Positions 8,718-16,961 of a stretch of DNA of 36,912 nucleotides are shown one piece after another; within the stretch, counting starts at the first letter, position 1; every line of letters begins with the position of its first letter. Made by a program: the position numbers and the translations under genes. Source of the DNA: an uncultured Planctomycetaceae bacterium (GTDB taxonomy: Bacteria; Planctomycetota; Planctomycetia; Gemmatales; Gemmataceae); assembly GCA_903960945.1 (NCBI GenBank), contig CAJCCR010000079.1:1-36912 (forward strand), given 5' to 3'. The notes under the pieces are model-generated. The model worked only from the letters and a program-made list of their open reading frames with translations. It was not told the origin of the DNA and did no database searches.

Positions 8718-10351
8718 CGATTAGCCCCCGAAGAAAACAATAATTCTGAACGGAGGGTAGGCAAAGGAAGTTGGTTTTTACCTTGCGAAAGTAATGACCA
8801 TATTTCAAGTTTTGCTGAAGTACGATCGCTTGGATCTAAAAAGGGCTTAAGAACGCCAATGAACTCTCCTGTACCTGCATTGCGATTTCCTGCTGCATCA
8901 AACAATGAGGTTCCTTTTTCAACGGTAACCCGATCTCCATCCCAAGTAAGTTTTTTAAGGTACAAAGATAAATCGCCAGTATCGATAAAAAGCCCTGGAA
9001 GAAGTCCCTCGAGAATCTGACTCGAAAAAATCAGTTCTTCGGTACTCGTGGCTTCTGCTAAATGCCCCGTATCCGCCCAATCATTAATGGGCCTGAATCC
9101 CGCTTCACGGGAAACAGGATTTGCATGGCTAAAAAAAACAACCTTGGAAGGCAGTTCAGAAACCGGCCATGCAACTTCACGATCACGGTAAACGGTATTC
9201 AAGGAAAGAGTATCACCCGTTACCACCACCATTTTTTGTGCAAGTTTTGGATCTGAAAGAGAAAGTTCCCGTAAAAATCTTCTTGCTTGCAACGCCTGCG
9301 AACCGACAACCATCAAAGGTTGCGTTTGTTCCGGTTTCAGTTTGATATCTAAAAGCAAAAATCTCAAGGCTTCTTTTTCAAAACGATTTGCGGCATAACG
9401 AACCCCGATGCTGGAGTCAACAATCTGTGGGATAGGATGCATATTCATGGAAAAAGACGATGCTTTTTTCCCTAGCATTTGCAAAGGCGGGGCCAAAAGA
9501 AATGCGAAGTTTGTATTTTGCTGGGCTAAAACGGTGGAACAAACCCAACCATACGCTGCCAATCCATCTGCGACCGTTTGTTTATTGAGAGAAGCCCAAA
9601 AGGTTGCGACAAAATCCCGTGCATAAGAGTCGTCTTCCCATAACACAATATGAACCGGGTCTGAATCTGGTTTCAAATCCGGGTTAGACCAAAGCAAACG
9701 GATTATGGCATCAGACATGATTCGATTATCAAAACCAAATCGAAAAGTTTTTTCAGGGTAAATCCCCATTAATCCGATTTCATCTGCAGAATTGGGCCCA
9801 AAAGTTCCGTTAAAATCTTTTGCAAGTGTATTAGAAGAAGCGGTAGTAAGAATTAGCGGAGGCGATTTCACAACATTAAGTTTTGCAGCAACCTTGGAAA
9901 CGGCTTGAACTATCGCCATTGCGTCGTCTGTAGTTGGCCCCCCAACAATTGCTGAGGGAATTATGGTTCGGGAGAATAATTTTTCCACCCAGTCTTCATA
10001 CTTCATACCACTGGAAATCTTGTACCACTTTACAACAATTGTCTGTTTGGAATCGGGGTGCGATATTTTAAAAAAAGGAACGCTAGCCGTAAGTTCAGGA
10101 AAAGTTTGACTTCCTAATTCAAACTTAACCTTGGCAAGAAAAGGATCCGGATGATTTGCCAACAATTTTCCCGAGGATACAAGCCTTTCCCATGCGGATG
10201 AGTAACTTGCGGGATAAACCCAAGCGATCTCTTTTTGATTGGGTTCTAATTCCTCTTCTTTCTGTTTAAAAAGTTTAAGGTTCCACAAAAAAAGCAGAAA
10301 CAGCACCAGTACAAAACTAAACCAATACACCTTACGCAAGAGATTCCTCAT
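8714..10351 (-). CDS. Membrane-anchored periplasmic-binding-like (type I receptor) protein
   Basis: This encodes 545 residues. A single hydrophobic helix (about 7-26, SFVLVLFLLFLWNLKLF) follows a basic start and should anchor the protein with the rest outside the cytoplasm. The large domain resembles a type I periplasmic binding protein of the branched-chain amino acid receptor kind. It has SAIVGGPTTDDAMAIVQAV, then PPLILTTASSNTLA, then VHIVLWEDDSYARDFVATFW, repeated strand-helix units of two lobes. Ligand residues cannot be named. No ABC transporter gene is nearby. The 4-nt overlap with the histidine kinase suggests it senses a ligand for that kinase. The family assignment is by pattern only. 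Confidence 0.7.
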   Translation of the reverse strand: MRNLLRKVYWFSFVLVLFLLFLWNLKLFKQKEEELEPNQKEIAWVYPASYSSAWERLVSSGKLLANHPDPFLAKVKFELGSQTFPELTASVPFFKISHPDSKQTIVVKWYKISSGMKYEDWVEKLFSRTIIPSAIVGGPTTDDAMAIVQAVSKVAAKLNVVKSPPLILTTASSNTLAKDFNGTFGPNSADEIGLMGIYPEKTFRFGFDNRIMSDAIIRLLWSNPDLKPDSDPVHIVLWEDDSYARDFVATFWASLNKQTVADGLAAYGWVCSTVLAQQNTNFAFLLAPPLQMLGKKASSFSMNMHPIPQIVDSSIGVRYAANRFEKEALRFLLLDIKLKPEQTQPLMVVGSQALQARRFLRELSLSDPKLAQKMVVVTGDTLSLNTVYRDREVAWPVSELPSKVVFFSHANPVSREAGFRPINDWADTGHLAEATSTEELIFSSQILEGLLPGLFIDTGDLSLYLKKLTWDGDRVTVEKGTSLFDAAGNRNAGTGEFIGVLKPFLDPSDRTSAKLEIWSLLSQGKNQLPLPTLRSELLFSSGANR

Positions 10352-10527
10352 TCCAGTAAAAAAAAGTATTTAGTGCTAACCGCTACAACATTTATTTTAC
10401 CTTCCTAAAATTTCAAATGTCTGTCATAATTCATAAATTATATACAAGGATTATTTGGAAAGACCTTCGGGAGTATTGTAGCGTTCTTTCCAAGATATCT
10501 CCTCATCTAGTTTCAATAAGGTTTTTT
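10352..10527. promoter_or_regulatory. Divergent promoter region between the sensor operon and zwf
   Basis: This 176-nt AT-rich gap separates two divergent transcription units, so both promoters must lie here. A CATAAT box lies about 90 nt upstream of the chosen zwf start, but no good -35 partner could be matched to it. No operator was recognised. Confidence 0.4.
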
Positions 10528-12024
10528 ATGGCTATTAGCCCGACTACAATTGTTATTTTTGGCGCTTCTGGTGATTTAACCTCACGAAAGCTTATTCCTT
10601 CGCTTTATCGAATGGATCGCAAAGGAAGACTCCCTGAAAACATCAAGATAATTGGCGTGGCAAGGTCACCCTTCGATGACAACTCGTTTCGCTTAAAAAT
10701 GGCAGACGCCATCAAATCTTTATCCGCAGATGACTGGAATGAAGAAGCTTGGAATAAATTTGCCCCCCGTTTGGGATACGCCCGAGGCGATGCCTCTATG
10801 GATGGTGGCTTAGAAAATCTCCAAACCCAACTTGAAACCATCGAAAATGGATTACCTGGTAACAGGCTTTATTATCTTTCCGTTGCCCCACAGCTATACC
10901 CAGAAATCACAAAAAACCTTGGCAAACTTGGCATGGCAAGCTCCGTTGATGGAAATGCTTCCAACCCCGGCTGGCGCAGACTTATCATCGAAAAGCCCTT
11001 TGGTCATGACCTTTCTACCGCAAAAAGCCTAAACAGGGTTATTCGAACTCATTTTCACGAAGACCAAATCTACCGAATCGACCATTATCTCGGCAAAGAA
11101 ACTGTGCAAAACCTTTTGGTTTTCCGTTTTGCAAACACTCTTTTTGAACCTCTGTGGAACAGTAACTACATTGATCATGTGCAAATCACCGTTGCTGAAA
11201 CAGTAACTATCGGCAACCGCGCAGACTACTACGATAACGCTGGCATTTTACGCGACATGTTCCAAAATCATCTTTTGCAACTACTTTGCCTAGTGGCAAT
11301 GGAAGCCCCAGCACGATATGCAGCAGATCCACTTCGAAACGAAAAAACCAAGGTGCTTGATGCCATGCCTGTTTTTTCTGTCGAAGAAGCAAGGCAGCGA
11401 ATCGCAACCGGTAGGTATCAAGGATATTTGAATGAACGTGGTGTTAAACCCAATTCCCAAACACCGACCTTTGCTGCAGTAGAATTTTCAATCGATAACT
11501 GGCGCTGGAGAGGTGTACCCTTCTACTTGCGCTCTGGGAAAGGCCTTGCACTCCGCTCTAGCGAAGTGGTTATCCAATTCCGATGCCCCCCACACTTAAT
11601 GTTCCCCATGCCTCCGGGAAGCTCGATCCAATGCAACAGACTAGCAATTTGTATTCAACCTGATGAGGGCATTCATCTAAACTTCATCACCAAAGAACCC
11701 GACCGTGATGGAACTGTTCTAATGCCCTCTGATATGGAATTTCACTATCGAAACGCTTATGCCAACGTCAAACTTCCCGAGGCATACGAAAGGTTGCTGC
11801 AAGACGCCCTAAATGGTGATGCCTCGCTATTTATGCGGAGCGATGAAATTGAAAGATCTTGGGAGCTAATAGAGCCTTTTCTGCTCGCAACTGAAGATTC
11901 CCATGCAAAAACCCCCGAAGACTACCACATTGGCACTATGGGCACCGCAGGGGCAGACGCACTGCTTGCCAAGAATGGCCGATCTTGGATCTCGATGGGA
12001 TTAGCAAAAAAACCTAAGGATTAG
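10528..12024 (+). CDS. zwf: Glucose-6-phosphate 1-dehydrogenase
   Basis: This enzyme oxidises glucose 6-phosphate to 6-phosphogluconolactone with NADP, opening the oxidative pentose phosphate pathway in the cytoplasm. The N-terminal dinucleotide-binding motif is IFGASGDLTSRKLIPSLY. The active-site signature is RIDHYLGKETVQNL, containing the substrate-binding His and the catalytic Lys/His pair. PFYLRSGKGL in the C-terminal domain is also typical. The 498-residue length fits the family. The ORF track begins at 10417, adding 37 residues with no family match. The ATG at 10528 has AAGG 8 nt upstream and starts just before the Rossmann strand. No 6-phosphogluconolactonase or gnd gene follows in this window. 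Confidence 0.97.
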   Translation: MAISPTTIVIFGASGDLTSRKLIPSLYRMDRKGRLPENIKIIGVARSPFDDNSFRLKMADAIKSLSADDWNEEAWNKFAPRLGYARGDASMDGGLENLQTQLETIENGLPGNRLYYLSVAPQLYPEITKNLGKLGMASSVDGNASNPGWRRLIIEKPFGHDLSTAKSLNRVIRTHFHEDQIYRIDHYLGKETVQNLLVFRFANTLFEPLWNSNYIDHVQITVAETVTIGNRADYYDNAGILRDMFQNHLLQLLCLVAMEAPARYAADPLRNEKTKVLDAMPVFSVEEARQRIATGRYQGYLNERGVKPNSQTPTFAAVEFSIDNWRWRGVPFYLRSGKGLALRSSEVVIQFRCPPHLMFPMPPGSSIQCNRLAICIQPDEGIHLNFITKEPDRDGTVLMPSDMEFHYRNAYANVKLPEAYERLLQDALNGDASLFMRSDEIERSWELIEPFLLATEDSHAKTPEDYHIGTMGTAGADALLAKNGRSWISMGLAKKPKD

Positions 12025-12071
12025 CCAAGTTTCTGATTGGCCTTGCCCAGATTTACAAAAGCGTTACGCTA

Positions 12072-12110
12072 CTGCCTAAAGCTGAAACTTTAGCTCCAGA
12101 CAAAAGGCAG
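12072..12110 (+). promoter_or_regulatory. Possible leader hairpin covering the DedA ribosome binding site
   Basis: CTGCCT at 12072-12077 is complementary to AGGCAG at 12105-12110, which is part of the AGGCAGGG that precedes the ATG at 12117. Inside it, TAAAG and CTTTA can pair as well. If it forms in the mRNA the stem would cover the ribosome binding site of the DedA gene. It could instead be a weak remnant of the zwf terminator. There is no T-run. Confidence 0.25.
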
Positions 12111-12116
12111 GGTTCC

Positions 12117-12821
12117 ATGGATTGGATTTTATATTTCGTTGATTTGATCAGGCATTTAGATGTCCACCTTAATGACCTTGTAGGAACCATGGGCCCGTGG
12201 TTTTATCTAGCCATGTTTGCAATCATTTTTTGCGAAACAGGCTTGCTCGTTACCCCATTTCTTCCAGGCGACTCTTTGCTATTCACCCTGGGCGCAATGT
12301 GCATGTCAATCAATAGCGAATTAAATCTTCCAGCAATGGCCCTTACTCTTTTAGTCGCAGCAGTCTTAGGTGACGCTGTTAATTATTCTTTGGGATATTG
12401 GACAGGGCCAAGGGTATTCAAATTTGAAAAATCCTTTTTGCTAAACAAAGATCACCTATTGAAAGCGCAGGGATTCTACGAAAAGTATGGAAAAAAAATG
12501 ATTATTTTAGCAAGATTTGTCCCAATTATTCGCACCTTTGCCCCTTTTGTCGCAGGCATAGGCAAAATGACTTACCCTACATTTTTAGCTTACAATGTGA
12601 TTGGTGCCATTGCTTGGGTAGGGCTTTGCATGGGTGCAGGCGTCATGTTTGGGCAAATACCATGGGTTAAAAAGAATTTTGAAGTGGTAATTCTTGGAGT
12701 CATCTTTATTTCAATTTTACCATTGATCTACGAATTTGTTCTTAGCCGCTATGCTGCCCCAAAAAAAACGATTCTTAACGCCAAGGATCTGAGTGCTGAC
12801 CTCCAAAGTAAAGCAGGGTAA
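12117..12821 (+). CDS. DedA/SNARE-associated family membrane protein
   Basis: This encodes 234 residues with several membrane segments. The family signature is visible: ETGLLVTPFLPGDSLLFTLGAM (about residues 42-63), then GDAVNYSLGYWTGPRVF. The second half motif is KYGKKMIILARFVPIIRTFAPFVAGIGKM, which includes the conserved Arg and Pro residues. Members sit in the cytoplasmic membrane, and several have been linked to flipping of lipid carriers and to membrane potential. Length and topology are ordinary. AGGG lies 4-6 nt before the ATG. The next gene starts 1 nt after this stop, so the two are in one operon. Confidence 0.95.
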   Translation: MDWILYFVDLIRHLDVHLNDLVGTMGPWFYLAMFAIIFCETGLLVTPFLPGDSLLFTLGAMCMSINSELNLPAMALTLLVAAVLGDAVNYSLGYWTGPRVFKFEKSFLLNKDHLLKAQGFYEKYGKKMIILARFVPIIRTFAPFVAGIGKMTYPTFLAYNVIGAIAWVGLCMGAGVMFGQIPWVKKNFEVVILGVIFISILPLIYEFVLSRYAAPKKTILNAKDLSADLQSKAG

Positions 12822-12822
12822 A

Positions 12823-13185
12823 ATGCCAAAAATCATCTCGAATCCGATTCAAATCGAAGCTGCAGGTACAGGCAATAAAATCATTCAAGAATTCTTTGGC
12901 AAAATTACCTCTGCAGATTCCAACATCAGTATTGCCAAAATGATAAGCCCTGAAGGATGGTCTGAACCGGGCCAAACTCCTGAATTCGATGAATACACCC
13001 TTGTATTAAAAGGCTGCATGCATGTTGAAACAAAAACTGGCCTAAACGTTATCAAAGCGGGTCAGGCAATCCAAACTTTTGCGGGAGAATGGATTCGCTA
13101 CAGCACCCCGGAAAAAGGTGGGGCGGAATATATCGCAATCTGCCTTCCTGCTTTTACCCCGGAATCAGTCAACCGGGACGAATAA
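12823..13185 (+). CDS. Cupin-domain protein coupled to the DedA gene
   Basis: This encodes 120 residues with one cupin barrel. Motif elements are DEYTLVLKGCMHVET and, after GLNVIKAGQAIQTFAGEWIRYSTP, the second barrel half. The first motif lacks the usual HxH pair (the sequence before it is SEPGQTPEFDEY), so metal binding is uncertain. The overall sequence is like EutQ-type or other stand-alone cupins. The ORF track starts at 12793 inside the DedA gene. The ATG at 12823 begins 1 nt after the DedA stop and has GCAGGG a few bases upstream, so translational coupling is likely. The function is not known. Confidence 0.85.
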   Translation: MPKIISNPIQIEAAGTGNKIIQEFFGKITSADSNISIAKMISPEGWSEPGQTPEFDEYTLVLKGCMHVETKTGLNVIKAGQAIQTFAGEWIRYSTPEKGGAEYIAICLPAFTPESVNRDE

Positions 13186-13241
13186 TTCGTTTTTTAATCC
13201 ATTACAATTTGGTAAGCTATTCTTGGTCTAAGTTAATGGTC

Positions 13242-13257
13242 AACCACATTGGTGGTT
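13242..13257 (+). repeat. Short perfect hairpin in the leader of the membrane protein gene
   Basis: AACCAC (13242-13247) and GTGGTT (13252-13257) form a 6-bp stem around a 4-nt loop, ending 18 nt before the ATG at 13276. No T-run follows, so it does not look like a classical terminator of the cupin gene. A regulatory role is only a possibility. Confidence 0.3.
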
Positions 13258-13275
13258 ACTCATCTAGGAATCGCC

Positions 13276-14619
13276 ATGGATAGCCTTTTGCACCACAATC
13301 TAACCCAAGCACAATGGGTTTCCTTTATTACTCTTTTGGTGATCGGCCTTCCTGTTGCTGCATATATTTTAAGAACATGCCTGAGCCTATTTAATGAGGA
13401 AATGCCTTCCTACGGAAGAGCAATGTTCATTGTTCCTGCTGTAGCCTTGGGAGCTTATCTTGCCTTTGATGTACTTTCTTACCTCGTGTTATTAGCGATC
13501 AAAGATCTCAAAGTGATTCAGCGGACTCCCTATGGGCAAGCCGGATTCGGCTTTTCGCAATGGCTATTTACTGCACTACCAATTAAATGGGCCATTCTTT
13601 CTGTCATTCCGTTTATTCGATACACCCTTGTATTTATCGTGATAGCGATTGCAGGAATATTGCAAGTTTTCTTTCTAACGATTCCATTTCGAAAAGCGTT
13701 ATTCATCTTTGCTGCTCAATGGGCCGCCAACTTATTTGCATTCTTCATCATCAGCAATGTATTGCATTTTTCCTCAGGGCTTTTGGGGCATTCTTCCGGA
13801 CTGAATGTTGATATGAAAACCATTCATGACAAATACGAAGCAGTGGTTTCCAATGATAAAGCAAAAGATGCAATAAATGGGGCCAATGAAACCGTAAAAA
13901 CAGGCCTTCATGCGGTGCATGAAAGGGCTGACCCGATACTCAAGGAGTTAAAGGAAAACCTAAAGCCAATAACCGATAAGTTACCCGCATCTGTAAATCA
14001 TTTTTTGGATTCTGGAGGTTGGTGGTTGGTAATTGGGTTGTTAAGCGTGATCTTTTTCTTTTGGGCAAGATCTCTTTGGTACAAGATCAAACGAGCATTC
14101 AGGAAAGGTAACGCCAACAAGAAAAAACTACTGCTATCATCAGAAAAATGGGCAGCAGGAGAACTATTCGAAGATTTATCAAAAATGACTCCCCCGATCA
14201 ACAGGCCGGGTAAAGATCGTGTGACCGTCAAAGGAATACCTGCAAGAATATACCTTATTATTATGGCAAAGGCAGGCGGTTCTGGCCCTGATTTAAGCGA
14301 AAGCCAATCAGAAGCCATACTTGATTATGTATTATCAGGACTAGGCGAAGTTTCGAGCCGAGATTATCCACGAGTAAAGATATGGGAACCGCAATACAGC
14401 CCAGAAGGATTCACCCAAATCTTCAATCAAAATATCAGGGTGCCTGAACCCAAAGGCACCAAATCTAATTGGATATTAGCCAACGGCACAGTGAAAATGG
14501 GGCGAGATAAAATCTATCTGGGTATCGCCTTTTTTGCAGATGAGCCAAACCTTGTCCGAAATATCGCAATCACAGGTGATCAATGGCTTGATGTTCTGCG
14601 CATTGAAACGCTTGATTAA
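13276..14619 (+). CDS. Multi-pass membrane protein with a conserved-looking soluble C-terminal domain
   Basis: This encodes 447 residues and I do not recognise the family. The N-terminal half has about five hydrophobic segments (WVSFITLLVIGLPVAAYIL, FIVPAVALGAYLAF, YTLVFIVIAIAGILQVFFL, ALFIFAAQWAANLFAFFII). A charged helical stretch of about residues 185-250 follows, then another helix (WWLVIGLLSVIFFFWARSLWY, about 255-275). The last 150 residues are soluble, with RVTVKGIPARIYLIIMAKAGGS and WILANGTVKMGRDKIYLGIAFF. The ATG at 13276 has AGGA upstream and replaces the track start at 13249. The stop overlaps the stop of the convergent pseudokinase gene in a shared TTAA. Confidence 0.75.
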   Translation: MDSLLHHNLTQAQWVSFITLLVIGLPVAAYILRTCLSLFNEEMPSYGRAMFIVPAVALGAYLAFDVLSYLVLLAIKDLKVIQRTPYGQAGFGFSQWLFTALPIKWAILSVIPFIRYTLVFIVIAIAGILQVFFLTIPFRKALFIFAAQWAANLFAFFIISNVLHFSSGLLGHSSGLNVDMKTIHDKYEAVVSNDKAKDAINGANETVKTGLHAVHERADPILKELKENLKPITDKLPASVNHFLDSGGWWLVIGLLSVIFFFWARSLWYKIKRAFRKGNANKKKLLLSSEKWAAGELFEDLSKMTPPINRPGKDRVTVKGIPARIYLIIMAKAGGSGPDLSESQSEAILDYVLSGLGEVSSRDYPRVKIWEPQYSPEGFTQIFNQNIRVPEPKGTKSNWILANGTVKMGRDKIYLGIAFFADEPNLVRNIAITGDQWLDVLRIETLD

Positions 14620-15998
14620 TAATCCTCTGCCGATTGGGCATCGTTATTCTGAGAATTGCGCCAGTTGCAAAAAGATTCAACACTGTAGGAAATTACGCCG
14701 CCCATAATTAGACAAACCAAGCTCATAAAATGCCAACCTGTGATAAGATGCAAAAATGCGACAATTAAAAGGCTAAGCACAGATCCCAATCCTAAAAATG
14801 TCAGATCCCTTGTATCGGGGTTAAACTCTGCAATGAGTTTCTTGACTGAAAATTCTTCATCATCTTCAGAAACATCAGGTCGCACGGTTGGAATAATTTT
14901 AAGTTTCGGGGTCGCGGGTTGTGTCGTTTCAACATTAGGCATGGTAGGCACATAAGGAACAGCAATGTATTCTTCGTTACGGCCAGCAACCGCTTCTTCC
15001 TCAGCAGCCAAAGAAACACGAAGAGCTTTTGCAGCATGAACAATTTTTGCAGGCCTGTCTGAAACCGTCGGAGAAACCATCTGGTCGGCTAACGCTGCCA
15101 ACTCTTCCGGGGCTTCGGGGGTAATAGAATTGAGTGGGGGGAAAATCCCTGTTCCTTCAACTTCAGCAGACAATTTGCCCGCAATAGAACTATAAAGCAA
15201 TTTACCTACCCGAAAATTCTCTTCGGCCAAGGTCAAATCTTTTACCCCATTAAAGCTTGAGCCACTACTTAAAGGGACAATATTACCTTCAGGAGAAACC
15301 TTAACTTCGGTGGCAATCATATTAGGAGAAATAAAGGCGTTTGTAACCTTGACTGTTTTTGGCCCCTTGGGTTGATTCTTGTTCGTTGCAAGGATCACAT
15401 CCGAGTTGGAAAGATTACCACAAGGTACAGATTTCTCCTGGGCATGAGCCACTGCAACCATCACAATCGCCATGATTTTTGCAGCATTTTGGTGCGGTAT
15501 TTTACCCCGACGGGAGAGAATCATTTCGAGGCTTTCGCCCTCAAAAAATTCTCTGACTATAAAAGTGTGGCCGTTTGATTCACCATTATCCACCAAACCT
15601 GCAAGATGTGGGTGCTTTATTTCCAGACCTATTTGCAATTGCCCCTGAAACTTTTTATTCAATGCGGGGTCTTTTATTACTTCATCGTTAACAAACTGCA
15701 GGGCAAATTGTTCGCCTAGTGGATTTTGTACTTTCACCCCACCTGCATAGGCTCCCGTTTTTATTATTTCGATCACTTTATAATTTGCAATTTTAAGAGC
15801 AGAGACTTTCCCAGACACCAACACCATTGCTTGAAATTCACTCAAAAACTTGTTCAAAACCATCCATTTTAGAAACATTTTAACATCGGCAGACTCAGTC
15901 CGATTCGCTACAAACCAACGTTGCTTGGCGCCCTCAACATCGCGGGAGGTAAGCAACTTCTTTTCAATAATCGTTTGAATTACTTGGTCAACATTCAT
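14616..15998 (-). CDS. Membrane-anchored pseudokinase (Ser/Thr kinase fold without catalytic residues)
   Basis: This encodes 460 residues. The N-terminal region (LKWMVLNKFLSEFQAMVLVSGK) matches the short domain placed before kinase domains in many planctomycete Ser/Thr kinases. A kinase fold follows: KVIEIIKTGAYAGGVKVQNPLG in the glycine loop position, then HPHLAGLVDNGESNGHTFIVREF. The VAIK lysine is replaced by Gln (FALQFV). HRDLKPSN is replaced by CGNLSNSD, and DFG is replaced by NAF in KVTNAF. Phosphotransfer is therefore unlikely. Two C-terminal hydrophobic helices (about 400-445) anchor it in the membrane. The track start at 16010 is TTG, and the ATG at 15998 is preferred, although its Shine-Dalgarno match is weak (GGG only). 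Confidence 0.85.
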   Translation of the reverse strand: MNVDQVIQTIIEKKLLTSRDVEGAKQRWFVANRTESADVKMFLKWMVLNKFLSEFQAMVLVSGKVSALKIANYKVIEIIKTGAYAGGVKVQNPLGEQFALQFVNDEVIKDPALNKKFQGQLQIGLEIKHPHLAGLVDNGESNGHTFIVREFFEGESLEMILSRRGKIPHQNAAKIMAIVMVAVAHAQEKSVPCGNLSNSDVILATNKNQPKGPKTVKVTNAFISPNMIATEVKVSPEGNIVPLSSGSSFNGVKDLTLAEENFRVGKLLYSSIAGKLSAEVEGTGIFPPLNSITPEAPEELAALADQMVSPTVSDRPAKIVHAAKALRVSLAAEEEAVAGRNEEYIAVPYVPTMPNVETTQPATPKLKIIPTVRPDVSEDDEEFSVKKLIAEFNPDTRDLTFLGLGSVLSLLIVAFLHLITGWHFMSLVCLIMGGVISYSVESFCNWRNSQNNDAQSAEDY

Positions 15999-16156
15999 TT
16001 CTGCACCCAAATCTTATTTGTTAATGATTTGTTGTTTAATAGACATTGCTAGATGTTACAACATTTAAACCATTATTTCACAAGAAAAATACTTTGACTT
16101 ATTGCTAAATTCTCAATTTACCAATATACCTACCCTATTACCTTGGGAGATATTTC
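15999..16156. promoter_or_regulatory. Divergent promoter region between the pseudokinase and ilvH
   Basis: This 158-nt AT-rich gap must hold promoters for both genes. On the plus strand TTGACT at 16094-16099 is a good -35 box. The hexamer 17 nt further on (TTTACC) is a poor -10. No T-box, leucine leader peptide or other attenuator of the kind known for ilv genes was seen. Confidence 0.35.
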
Positions 16157-16654
16157 ATGCGTCATGTACTTTCGGCTTTAGTTCAAAATCAACCCGGTGT
16201 GCTTGCCCACATCTCTGGCATGCTTGCTTCGCGTGGTTTTAACATCGAAAGCCTCGCTGTAGGAGAGACCGAAGACAAAAATCTTTCCAGAATGACTTTT
16301 GTCGTTCATGGTACTAATGCTGAACTTGAACAAGTTCGAAAGCAATTAGATAAAGTCGTTACTGCTGTTCGTGTAGATGATATTAGCTCTGAAAATTTCA
16401 TCGAACGCGACCTAATGCTTATTAAAGTTCAGGCTATGCCAACTCAAAGAGTTGAAATTTCTTTGCTCGTTGAAATGTTTCGAGGTAAAGTTGTTGATAT
16501 AGGCACTGAAACTTTGGTTATTGAAATCAGCGGACAAGAAACTAAAGTTGTTGCTTTCATTGATCTCATGCGACCCTATGGCATTATTGAACTAGCCCGA
16601 ACAGGCAGAATTGCGTTGGTTCGTGGCAAAGGCAGCAAAGAGGTTCGAAATTAA
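16157..16654 (+). CDS. ilvH: Acetolactate synthase small (regulatory) subunit
   Basis: This 165-residue protein binds and activates the acetolactate synthase catalytic subunit and gives feedback inhibition by valine, in branched-chain amino acid synthesis. The N-terminal ACT domain reads HVLSALVQNQPGVLAHISGMLASRGFNIESLAVG. The second domain has RDLMLIKV and ISGQETKVVAFIDLMRPYGIIELARTGRIAL. Both are complete and the length is standard. GGGAG lies before the ATG. The catalytic ilvB gene is not adjacent, which is unusual because the two are often side by side. The downstream gene overlaps by 1 nt. Confidence 0.96.
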   Translation: MRHVLSALVQNQPGVLAHISGMLASRGFNIESLAVGETEDKNLSRMTFVVHGTNAELEQVRKQLDKVVTAVRVDDISSENFIERDLMLIKVQAMPTQRVEISLLVEMFRGKVVDIGTETLVIEISGQETKVVAFIDLMRPYGIIELARTGRIALVRGKGSKEVRN

Positions 16655-16959
16655 TGAGCAATCAAGAACTGATTCAATCTTCCACACGGAACCTTAATCC
16701 CGAAATTTCAAATATTTTAAATACCCTTACCAAAGGGCAAAGAATCAGGGTTACTCTCAAACTTCGAGTTGGGAGCACTGCAACTTGGATGGCACCTGTT
16801 GAAGGCACCTTCAGGCATTTCAATTTCCTCTCAACTGGAATAGCAACCGATCGTATTCCTGAAGATGATATCGTTGTTGTTTGTGTTCATTTCACAAAAG
16901 ACAACGGCGAACTAAGTAGTTTCACCGTAGACGATCATACCAAAATAGAAAAGCTTTAG
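16654..16959 (+). CDS. Small protein of unknown function coupled to ilvH
   Basis: This encodes 101 residues with no signal peptide or membrane helix. The fold looks mostly beta after residue 27 (QRIRVTLKLRV, VEGTFRHFNFLSTGIA, IVVVCVHFTK). I do not recognise the family. Its ATG shares one base with the TAA of ilvH (TAATG), so translation is coupled and the gene is almost certainly real. A role tied to acetolactate synthase is possible but rests only on position. It ends 2 nt before the stop of the convergent RNase HII-like gene. Confidence 0.8.
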   Translation: MSNQELIQSSTRNLNPEISNILNTLTKGQRIRVTLKLRVGSTATWMAPVEGTFRHFNFLSTGIATDRIPEDDIVVVCVHFTKDNGELSSFTVDDHTKIEKL

Positions 16960-16961
16960 GG

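Noticed and set aside
16094-16122. ilvH promoter
   Set aside because: The TTGACT box is good but the -10 at the right distance (TTTACC) matches only half. It was kept as a remark in the intergenic entry and not called as a promoter.
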